Below are positions 1 through 4,339 of a stretch of DNA of 5,440 nucleotides, one piece after another. Each line of letters begins with the position of its first letter. The stretch's first letter is position 1. The stretch covers positions 1 to 5,440 of the forward strand of contig JAEZPX010000156.1 in NCBI GenBank assembly GCA_023413275.1, in the 5' to 3' direction. A model generated the notes under the pieces. It was not told the origin of the DNA. It made no database searches and saw nothing but the letters and a program-made list of their open reading frames with translations. Source of the DNA: Bacillota bacterium. GTDB taxonomy: Bacteria > Bacillota > Clostridia > Lachnospirales > Anaerotignaceae. The translations under genes and the position numbers were made by a program.

Positions 1-428
1 ATACTGCACCCACAGGCCACACTTTGCTACTGCTGGATTCCACACAAAGCTATCACCACGAAGTAAAACGCACACAGGGTAACGTCCCTGAAGCTGTTAA
101 AAAGCTTCTTCCTAGACTCCGCAATGCCCATGAAACAGCAGTTATTATCGTGACCCTTGCTGAAACCACTCCCGTTTTTGAAGCCATGCGGCTAGAAGAG
201 GATTTGAGACGTGCCAAAATCTCAACAAAATGGTGGGTTATCAATGCCTCCCTGTACACTACCGAAACCACAAATCAGCTTCTAAGAGCCAAAGCAAGCC
301 ATGAAATTGAATGGATTAACAAGGTAACAGAACTATCCCACGGCAATTTAGCCGTTATCAAGTGGAGTCCGGAGGATGTTAAGGGCAGTAATCTTCTTGC
401 ACTTTTAGGAGGTATGGAGCATGAATAG
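1..428 (+). CDS. arsA: ArsA arsenical pump-driving ATPase, C-terminal part (5' end outside window)
   Basis: The reading frame is open from base 3, so the gene starts left of the window and 141 residues are visible. The first residues, TAPTGHT, are the rest of the DTAPTGHT signature, a switch-like loop diagnostic of ArsA ATPases that couples ATP hydrolysis to metalloid release. Next come a helical stretch around STQSYHHEVKRTQG, a strand-loop VTLAETTPVFEA followed by EEDLRRAKI, and WWVINASL, all typical of the ArsA C-terminal core. ArsA is a soluble ATPase that docks on the ArsB-type membrane carrier and drives arsenite or antimonite out of the cell. A TTG codon at 24 could be read as a start, but the signature in front of it shows it is internal. 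The stop overlaps the arsC start by 8 bases, so the two genes are co-transcribed and probably translationally coupled. Walker A is not visible, so full length and one- or two-domain form are unknown. Confidence 0.93.
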   Translation, partial: TAPTGHTLLLLDSTQSYHHEVKRTQGNVPEAVKKLLPRLRNAHETAVIIVTLAETTPVFEAMRLEEDLRRAKISTKWWVINASLYTTETTNQLLRAKASHEIEWINKVTELSHGNLAVIKWSPEDVKGSNLLALLGGMEHE

Positions 429-822
429 GGTTGCCTTTATATGTGTGCATAATTCTTGTCGCTCTCAAATTGCAGAAGCGCTCGGAAAATATTTTGCTGG
501 AGATGTGATTGAATGCTATTCGGCAGGAACGGAAGTGAAACCAAAAATCAACCAAGATGCTGTGCGTCTGGTAAATGAACTTTATGGGATTGATATGGAA
601 AAGACTCAATATTCCAAACTGCTGTCCGATATACCTCCCGTAGATATTGTTGTTACCATGGGCTGCAATGTAGAATGTCCTTGCCTGCCCTGCAAGCACC
701 GTGAAGATTGGGGTCTTGATGACCCCAGCGGCATGGGTGACATTAAGTTTCTGGAAACCATATCTCTTATCAAAGATAAAATTGGGGACCTCAAGGAGCG
801 TATCCAAAATAAATTGTTATAG
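421..822 (+). CDS. arsC: Arsenate reductase ArsC, low-molecular-weight phosphatase type
   Basis: A complete 133-residue protein of normal family length. The phosphatase-like anion-binding loop C-x5-R is CVHNSCR at residues 8-14, with Cys8 the expected nucleophile for arsenate, followed by SQIAEAL. The catalytic Asp lies in the DDP loop near residues 100-102 (WGLDDPSG). The redox segment around residues 80-92 has four cysteines: Cys82, Cys86, Cys88 and Cys91. Comparing the C-P-x-L-P pattern with the Staphylococcus aureus enzyme (Cys10, Cys82, Cys89) suggests Cys82 and Cys86 are the relay pair, with Cys88 and Cys91 extra. Such enzymes reduce arsenate to arsenite in the cytoplasm, usually with thioredoxin. 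ATG 421 has AGGAGG at 407-412, 8 bases upstream and inside arsA. It is the last gene of the ars operon before the terminator. The reductant (thioredoxin or another thiol system) is inferred, not seen. Confidence 0.95.
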   Translation: MNRVAFICVHNSCRSQIAEALGKYFAGDVIECYSAGTEVKPKINQDAVRLVNELYGIDMEKTQYSKLLSDIPPVDIVVTMGCNVECPCLPCKHREDWGLDDPSGMGDIKFLETISLIKDKIGDLKERIQNKLL

Positions 823-858
823 AATACTGGCAGGTGTAGAACATCTGCCAGTATTTTT
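823..858 (+). terminator. Rho-independent terminator of the ars operon
   Basis: The arms 823-833 (AATACTGGCAG) and 845-855 (CTGCCAGTATT) are perfect complements. The stem extends inward by four more pairs, including one G-T pair, to leave the three-base loop AGA at 838-840. A run of T at 854-858 follows. The hairpin begins immediately after the arsC stop, so it is the end of the ars transcript. Confidence 0.93.
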
Positions 859-924
859 ATGATATAGAAAAAAAGTAGATAAAAATGATGCTCTCTAGAA
901 ATAAGTCTTTTACATTAGAAGATT

Positions 925-1108
925 TTAGGTTGTATCGTTCCCTTCCTCAGAATTTACTTTTGCATTATAGGTGTCGAGAAATTCTTTGTCCTCGGGTTCT
1001 CGCTCAAATTCCGACTTTTCATCATACCCATCATCCCTTTATAGATTGGCCCAAGCTTTTTGTAGTGAATTCCACCATGTAGGTGGAATAATTATTTTTA
1101 TTATGCTT
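925..1108 (-). pseudogene. Possible decayed, frameshifted 3' end of an unknown reverse-strand gene
   Basis: On the - strand two overlapping frames read like one protein tail split by a one-base shift near 1020-1040. The upstream frame gives LFHLHGGIHYKKLGPIYKG. The downstream frame ends at the stop at 925-927 and gives an acidic tail with YDEKSEFEREPEDKEFLDTY and then NAKVNSEEGNDTT. The charged composition is more protein-like than the + strand frame that covers the same bases. No start codon with a ribosome binding site is present, and the upstream frame is closed by stops near 1102-1110. I do not recognise the family. It could equally be a chance open frame; the call is weak. Confidence 0.2.
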
Positions 1109-1133
1109 TTTGCTGTTTGCATTTACAAACAGC
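1069..1133. repeat. Two adjacent hairpins upstream of the sigma factor promoter
   Basis: The first has arms ATTCCACC (1069-1076) and GGTGGAAT (1082-1089) around a five-base loop and is followed by a broken T-rich stretch, so it could be a weak + strand terminator. The second has arms GCTGTTTG (1112-1119) and CAAACAGC (1126-1133) with a six-base loop; its nearest T-run (1145-1151) is too far away for a normal terminator. The role of the second is unknown. It lies about 25 bases upstream of the predicted promoter and could be a protein site. Confidence 0.5.
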
Positions 1134-1158
1134 TAAATTGAAAATTTTTTTATTTATG

Positions 1159-1185
1159 TGTAACCTTTTGCCATTCTAATTTGTA
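1159..1185 (+). promoter_or_regulatory. Probable ECF-type autoregulatory promoter
   Basis: TGTAAC followed by CTTTT at 1159-1169 resembles the AAC-containing -35 element recognised by ECF sigma factors of Bacillota. After a 17-base gap comes TGTA at 1182-1185, similar to the CGTA/CGTC -10 element. No good sigma-A box pair is evident at the same place. Transcription would start near 1192-1195, just upstream of the sigma factor gene, as expected for a sigma factor that controls its own operon. The match was judged by eye and the -10 differs from consensus at its first base. Confidence 0.5.
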
Positions 1186-1222
1186 TTATTCATGAAAGGC
1201 TTTTCAAGAACACAAGCACAAA

Positions 1223-1228
1223 GGGAGG
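1223..1228 (+). promoter_or_regulatory. Ribosome binding site that sets the sigma factor start at 1234
   Basis: GGGAGG lies five bases before ATG 1234. The in-frame ATG at 1192 has no such site and coincides with the predicted transcript start, so it could hardly be used from that promoter. Confidence 0.8.
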
Positions 1229-1233
1229 AACTC

Positions 1234-1716
1234 ATGAGGGAATCAGTAGACGTACTGATTGACAAGTACAAGAACAACTTGTTTGTTATTGCTTTTAATA
1301 TTTGCAAAAATATTCAAGATGCAGAAGATGTTGTTCAAGATACTTTTATTCAGTACATATCGCTAAAAAAAGATTTTGAATCAGAGCAACACATACGTGC
1401 ATGGCTAATTCGAGTAGCGATTAATAAAGCTAAAAATAAGAATATGACTTTTTTCAGGCGAAACGTTCTGCCATTAGAGGATTTCATGGAAACATTAACT
1501 TTTGAATCTCCCGAATCCTACGAATTGTTTGAAACAATTATGAAAATCCCAGTAAAATATCGTGTTATTATTCATTTGTTTTATTATGAAGACTATTCTA
1601 TAAAAGAAATTTCAGATATTCTAAAAATATCTGAAAGCAATGTTAAAGTTAGACTCTCACGTGGAAGAACGTTGCTTAAAAACACACTCAAGGAGGTATG
1701 GGAAGATGACGAATAA
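1234..1716 (+). CDS. RNA polymerase sigma factor, ECF family
   Basis: A 160-residue protein from the preferred ATG at 1234, typical ECF length. Sigma region 2 covers about residues 11-68: helix KYKNNLFVIAFNICKN, the core-binding DAEDVVQDTFI segment (29-39), and HIRAWLIRVAINKAKNK, the region 2.3-2.4 helix that melts and reads the -10 element. A short linker follows. Region 4 covers about residues 97-152 and contains the helix-turn-helix YSIKEISDILKISESNVKVR (121-140) plus SRGRTLLK, which reads the -35 element. There is no extra C-terminal domain. It acts in the cytoplasm with RNA polymerase core and is probably held inactive by the product of the next gene, which overlaps it by 11 bases. A longer start at 1192 would add 14 residues but lacks a ribosome binding site. 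The inducing signal and the regulon cannot be read from the sequence. Confidence 0.93.
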   Translation: MRESVDVLIDKYKNNLFVIAFNICKNIQDAEDVVQDTFIQYISLKKDFESEQHIRAWLIRVAINKAKNKNMTFFRRNVLPLEDFMETLTFESPESYELFETIMKIPVKYRVIIHLFYYEDYSIKEISDILKISESNVKVRLSRGRTLLKNTLKEVWEDDE

Positions 1717-2296
1717 GGAGAAATACAAACAAGCATTTTCTACAATGCATATCTCTGATGAATTTTCTTTGGAGGTGCAAAAAATGACAACTACCAGTAC
1801 TAAACCAAAATTAAATCGCTTGGTTGCCAGTATCGCAGCCTGTGTACTGATTGTGGGCTGTGCTACGGTTGCATATGCCACTGATTTTTGTGGAATTCAA
1901 CGTACCCTACAGCTTTGGATACATGGTGATCAAACAGATGTAACAATTCAATTTGACGGAAATGGAAACTATAATATGGATTACATTGATGATGCGGGCG
2001 ACAGTAAACATAGAGGTGGCGGCGGAGTCTTTATGGAGGACGATGGTACAGAAAGACCATTGACAGACGATGAGTTAATAGAAGAGTTAACAGCCCCTGA
2101 TGTTGAATATGAAGACAACGGCTCTGTTTGGGTTTATTGGTATGACCAAAAAATTGATATTACTGATAAATTCGAAAATAATGTATGCTATATTAAACTG
2201 GTAAACGGTGAAAAAACGTTGTATATGACTGTAAAATATCAAAATGGCTATGCAACCGCTCCCGATAGATACCAAACGCCTTCTTCTTTTAACTGA
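1706..2296 (+). CDS. Putative membrane-bound anti-sigma factor
   Basis: A 196-residue protein that starts at ATG 1706, nine bases after AGGAGG (1691-1696), and overlaps the sigma gene by 11 bases. Residues 1-38 are hydrophilic and predicted cytoplasmic (MTNKEKYKQAFSTMHISDEF, then SLEVQKM), the usual place for a sigma-binding segment. Residues about 39-58 (LVASIAACVLIVGCATVAYA) form one membrane segment, preceded by positive residues KPKLNR, which fits an N-in, C-out topology. The outer part, residues 60-196, has FCGIQRTLQLWIHGDQTDVTI, a GGGG stretch at 104-107, an acidic stretch, and aromatic YDQKIDITDKF and YMTVKY segments; it may sense a cell-envelope signal. Anti-sigma function is inferred from gene order, overlap and topology; no zinc-binding ZAS motif is present. 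Translation starting further upstream in this frame would lie inside the sigma gene and is unlikely. Confidence 0.75.
   Translation: MTNKEKYKQAFSTMHISDEFSLEVQKMTTTSTKPKLNRLVASIAACVLIVGCATVAYATDFCGIQRTLQLWIHGDQTDVTIQFDGNGNYNMDYIDDAGDSKHRGGGGVFMEDDGTERPLTDDELIEELTAPDVEYEDNGSVWVYWYDQKIDITDKFENNVCYIKLVNGEKTLYMTVKYQNGYATAPDRYQTPSSFN
1771..1786 (+). promoter_or_regulatory. Possible internal ribosome binding site and second start in the anti-sigma gene
   Basis: GGAGGT at 1771-1776 stands seven bases before the in-frame ATG at 1784, codon 27 of the gene. The product from here would begin MTTTSTKPKLNR and go straight into the hydrophobic segment, like a signal peptide. The same bases encode LEVQKM in the long form, so the match may be a by-product of the coding sequence. 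Confidence 0.35.
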
Positions 2297-2306
2297 TACT
2301 ATGTTA

Positions 2307-2340
2307 AACTACGAAAGCTCGTCTTGGTAACTACGAAAGC
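2307..2340. repeat. Tandem 12-base direct repeat downstream of the anti-sigma gene
   Basis: AACTACGAAAGC occurs perfectly at 2307-2318 and 2329-2340, a 22-base period, or about two turns of DNA helix. It lies just after the anti-sigma stop codon (2294-2296) and before the operon terminator, so it would be in the 3' untranslated part of the transcript. Its role is unknown. Confidence 0.6.
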
Positions 2341-2363
2341 GTGAAACCTTGCCATATTAATGC

Positions 2364-2388
2364 TTACCTTGTCAAGTAGACAAGGTAA
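2364..2388. repeat. Perfect 10-base inverted repeat (hairpin)
   Basis: Arms TTACCTTGTC (2364-2373) and GACAAGGTAA (2379-2388) around the loop AAGTA. No T-run follows on either strand, so it is not a standard terminator. It could stabilise the 3' end of the sigma/anti-sigma transcript or be a protein site. Confidence 0.6.
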
Positions 2389-2408
2389 ATAATTAAGTTA
2401 AGGGATTT

Positions 2409-2450
2409 AGTATAACCAGCATTCGGATGAACGCTGGTTATACTTTATGT
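2409..2450 (+). terminator. Probable terminator of the sigma/anti-sigma operon
   Basis: Perfect 12-base arms AGTATAACCAGC (2409-2420) and GCTGGTTATACT (2433-2444). After one A-C mismatch the stem continues with TTC/GAA around a GGAT loop. A T-rich but interrupted tail follows on the + strand and no T-run on the other strand, so it acts for + strand transcription. It is 112 bases past the anti-sigma stop codon. Confidence 0.75.
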
Positions 2451-2652
2451 TTATTGTTTTATTTAGATGCAACGGGTTGTGTGGTTTATAGTCATTCAGA
2501 ACCCTGGCAATCATTAAGTCCATTTTAGAAGAGATGCATATAGGGTAAGAGAACAACTTAAGCTCAGTAATCTTAAAAATCAATGGAATACTCACAGTTT
2601 CGAGAAGATTCTTTTATTCCCAACATCAGCAGATAATTATTTAAGCTTTGTT
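2451..2652. other. Spacer between converging operons, no supported gene
   Basis: This stretch lies between the + strand terminator and the 3' end of the methyltransferase gene. A - strand frame of 62 codons from GTG 2595 runs through it, but it has no ribosome binding site and its last codons lie in the terminator hairpin. I see no hairpin with a T-run after the methyltransferase stop codon, so the end of that transcript is not explained. Confidence 0.5.
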
Positions 2653-3567
2653 TTAGTTTTTTACTGCCAAACAATAATTCACATGTTCAAAGGCAGACAT
2701 GGGATGGGCAGGATTGCCTTGATTGTAACACTTAAAGTATTGCTCTGTCATTTGCTGGGAAGTCAAATGCTCATATATCAAAAAACCATGTCTTGAAAGA
2801 ATCGTCTCTATCTCTTTATAGGAATAGCTGGCAAGCATCTTTTCCTTTGCGGCTTCTGCCAGCAAAATCTGCTTGCTCCAACGTTCATCTGCAATATTTG
2901 TATTTCTGCTTTCTTCTGGATAGTCGAAAACTATAGAACTTCCCTTTGGTAAAATAAAGCTAAGAGTTGAGACTAATTTTTCTAGTTCTTGTTTTGACAG
3001 ATAATATACAACACCAAGAACACTGCAAAAACTGATCTTGCTTTTTTCAAAAGCACCACAATCTATCAAGGCCTCTTGCCATAGTTCTTTTGTAATGTCA
3101 GCGTGAATGAAGTGAACATTTTGGGGTATGTCAAGCTTTGCTTTTTCAAGACGAATTTCTTTATCCTTCCCTGTGGCAGGATGGTCTATCTCCAAAATCT
3201 GTATTTTATTTGCCCAATCAGGTTGCCTGTACGCAAATGTATCATACCCTGCTCCTAAAATAATATATTGTGTTGCACCAATGGCTACAGCCCTTTGCAG
3301 TGCCTTTTCGGCAAATATTCCTCTGGCAAGGGGCGTTTGAGAAAGTTGGTTATCAACAATCCATCTTAATGCATCCTCCTTCGTACCTTTAAAATTGGGG
3401 TTGAAAAAGCCAATTCCTTCTGCCATACTTCTTGATATTTGAAAATATTCTTCCTCACTCAAAAGTAACCTAGCAATGCTGTCATCGAAAATTTTAATAT
3501 TATTATTTTCAACGTGGTACGCTCTTGAGAATGCACTAACCAGTGCAGTCATACTTTTTTCTTCCAT
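2653..3567 (-). CDS. Class I SAM-dependent methyltransferase, leucine carboxyl methyltransferase-like (YktD/TIGR00027 group)
   Basis: A complete 304-residue protein. ATG 3567 is preceded by AGAGGTGA (3574-3581) at six bases. The N-terminal half holds a helical cap with QTPLARGIFAEKALQRAV (77-94). Motif I, the SAM-binding loop, is YIILGAGYDTFAYR (101-114). The acidic motif that should hold the SAM ribose is ILEIDHPATGKDK (124-136). VHFIHADIT (151-159) fits the adenine-binding strand, and SVLGVVYYL (182-190) matches the family's conserved post-strand segment, with IVFDYPEES (212-220) later. These motifs match the LCM/PPM1-like methyltransferases, most of which act on small molecules that are still unknown; no substrate can be assigned here. 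It is predicted soluble, with no signal or membrane segment. It appears to be a single gene: the next - strand gene upstream ends at its own terminator. Confidence 0.9.
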   Translation of the reverse strand: MEEKSMTALVSAFSRAYHVENNNIKIFDDSIARLLLSEEEYFQISRSMAEGIGFFNPNFKGTKEDALRWIVDNQLSQTPLARGIFAEKALQRAVAIGATQYIILGAGYDTFAYRQPDWANKIQILEIDHPATGKDKEIRLEKAKLDIPQNVHFIHADITKELWQEALIDCGAFEKSKISFCSVLGVVYYLSKQELEKLVSTLSFILPKGSSIVFDYPEESRNTNIADERWSKQILLAEAAKEKMLASYSYKEIETILSRHGFLIYEHLTSQQMTEQYFKCYNQGNPAHPMSAFEHVNYCLAVKN

Positions 3568-3619
3568 ACTAAATCACCTCTTATAATTAATACACCCAAA
3601 AGCAGGATAAGTACAAGAC

Positions 3620-3648
3620 TTGAATTTTCCCTGATTTTATGGTATAGT
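3620..3648 (+). promoter_or_regulatory. Orphan sigma-A-like promoter, possibly for a small RNA
   Basis: TTGAAT (3620-3625) and TATAGT (3643-3648) are separated by exactly 17 bases on the + strand. No + strand gene follows; the predicted transcript would start near 3655 and meet the hairpin at 3721-3758. A - strand TATAAT overlaps at 3650-3655 but has no clear -35 box. AT-rich DNA produces such matches by chance, so this is a candidate only. Confidence 0.4.
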
Positions 3649-3719
3649 AATTATAGAAAATAACTGATTTTGTTGTTTCTGTGATTAATATTTTAAGAAT
3701 TTTCATTTATAAGAGATAT

Positions 3720-3758
3720 AAAAACAGCTGAAAGATAAAATTATCTTTCAGCTGTTTT
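3720..3758 (-). terminator. Strong hairpin terminator after the TfoX-like gene, possibly bidirectional
   Basis: The arms 3721-3738 and 3741-3758 are perfect complements (AAAACAGCTGAAAGATAA and its reverse). In practice the loop is the central AT bases. On the - strand the stem ends in TTTTT (3724-3720), which fits termination of the TfoX-like gene, whose stop codon is about 75 bases upstream. On the + strand four T close the stem, so it may also stop transcripts coming from the left. Confidence 0.85.
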
Positions 3759-3833
3759 ACTGAATCATAAGCAAGTCTATAGCAAGTGAGAAAAGCAATA
3801 ATGGTAATCAAATTAATCATCATGCCATTCCTT

Positions 3834-4091
3834 TTATGAATTAAAAAATCTGTAAAAGTCTTGTAGATCCGCCTTGCTTTCTTGAGAGAGCAGGCTTTTT
3901 TTAACACCTTGAATAGCGCCCTCCAAGGCACATAAACGGTGCAGGCACGCCGAAGAGTCTATCGCCCTGATTTTTAACCACGCTTCTTTGCTCCCTATCT
4001 CCTTTAGTTCATCATATGATGTTATTCCAACAGAATTCAGTTGTTCCTCGATGACTACTCCAATGTTTACCAGTTTCCCTAATTCTCCCAT
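3834..4091 (-). CDS. TfoX/Sxy C-terminal-domain protein
   Basis: An 85-residue protein that consists almost only of a TfoX C-terminal-like domain. LGKLVNIGVVIEEQLNSVGI (4-23) and TSYDELKEIGSKEAWLKIRA (24-43), followed by LHRLCALEGAIQGV (50-63), give the helical pattern related to helix-hairpin-helix folds. Full-length Sxy/TfoX of gamma-proteobacteria has an added N-terminal domain and works with CRP to turn on competence genes; that domain is absent here, and no competence role should be assumed. ATG 4091 follows the ribosome binding stretch GGAGAGG with a gap of about 10 bases, which is slightly long. An in-frame TGA stands just upstream, so the start cannot lie further out. It is predicted cytoplasmic, possibly nucleic-acid or protein binding. 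It has its own terminator and a candidate promoter, so it is probably transcribed alone. Confidence 0.85.
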   Translation of the reverse strand: MGELGKLVNIGVVIEEQLNSVGITSYDELKEIGSKEAWLKIRAIDSSACLHRLCALEGAIQGVKKSLLSQESKADLQDFYRFFNS

Positions 4092-4161
4092 CCTATTTCA
4101 TCCTCTCCTCATTTGATGTTTAAGTTCCTGAGAAACAACATGTTATTGGTCAGAAACACTG

Positions 4162-4181
4162 ATACTACTTAGAAATAGTAT
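4162..4181. promoter_or_regulatory. Possible operator dyad at the TfoX-like gene promoter
   Basis: ATACTA (4162-4167) and TAGTAT (4176-4181) form an inverted repeat with an eight-base centre. The right arm overlaps the predicted -10 box on the - strand, the usual place for a repressor site. The arms are short and AT-rich, so chance is possible. Confidence 0.3.
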
Positions 4182-4206
4182 GCCACAAAGACGGGGCAAA
4201 AAACAA
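4177..4206 (-). promoter_or_regulatory. Candidate promoter of the TfoX-like gene
   Basis: On the - strand TTGTTT (4206-4201) and CATACT (4182-4177) are 18 bases apart, and TGG just before the -10 gives an extended -10 pattern. This leaves an untranslated leader of roughly 75-80 bases before ATG 4091. Confidence 0.35.
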
Positions 4207-4274
4207 GTATACATTTCTTCCCTTTCTCTAATTAAGCTGAACTATGGTTAATAATAAGAATCGCAACCTTTCCT

Positions 4275-4320
4275 TTTCGTTGGATTTAAAAAAATCCAAA
4301 TGCCATAACGTTTCGTTGGA
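4275..4320. repeat. 10-base direct repeat plus hairpin downstream of the patatin gene
   Basis: TTTCGTTGGA occurs at 4275-4284 and 4311-4320. Inside this span TTGGATTT (4280-4287) and AAATCCAA (4292-4299) form a perfect eight-base stem with an A-only loop on the + strand. On the - strand, in which the patatin is read, the T-run is in the loop rather than after the stem, so it is not a standard terminator, though it may mark the 3' end of that transcript. The rest of the gap up to the TfoX-like promoter shows no gene. Confidence 0.45.
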
Positions 4321-4339
4321 AGAGCTGTCCACCAAAATT

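Larger units (their letters stand above)
859..1158. other. Intergenic region between ars operon and sigma factor gene, no supported gene
   Basis: This 300-base stretch has a 65-codon + strand frame (885-1082), but it lacks a ribosome binding site, has an odd composition rich in His, Leu and Arg, and matches no family I recognise, so it is not called. On the - strand a short acidic, hydrophilic frame gives a more protein-like reading and is listed separately as a possible remnant. The right half becomes very AT-rich and holds two hairpins. Transcription from arsC should stop before it, so it is mainly a spacer plus the leader-side DNA of the sigma factor promoter. Confidence 0.6.

Noticed and set aside
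24..428. ArsA frame taken as a complete 134-residue gene from TTG 24
   Set aside because: The bases before it continue the frame with the ArsA signature TAPTGHT, so the gene is cut by the window edge and TTG 24 is an internal codon.
885..1082. 65-codon + strand open frame
   Set aside because: No ribosome binding site, no recognisable family, an unusual His- and Arg-rich composition, and the opposite strand gives a more protein-like reading.
1844..1863. Lipobox I-V-G-C making the full-length anti-sigma protein a lipoprotein
   Set aside because: With the start at 1706 the Cys is at residue 52 behind a 38-residue polar segment, too far in for normal signal peptidase II processing; it makes sense only for the short form.
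2407..2595. 62-codon - strand open frame starting with GTG
   Set aside because: No ribosome binding site, and its last codons are the arms of the sigma operon terminator. The central part reads fairly like protein (MDLMIARVLNDYKP), but no family is recognised.
3587..3616. TTGTAC-18-TATTAA on the - strand as the methyltransferase promoter
   Set aside because: The transcript would start inside the ribosome binding site at 3574-3581, so the spacing does not work.
3707..3823. Small hydrophobic 38-residue frame (MMINLITIIAFLTCYRLAYD...) right after the TfoX-like gene, with AAGGA 5-6 bases before its ATG, resembling a type I toxin or small membrane peptide
   Set aside because: The strong terminator at 3720-3758 lies inside this frame, so its mRNA would normally end before the stop codon. 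The start context is attractive, so it is recorded, but a functional peptide is unlikely.
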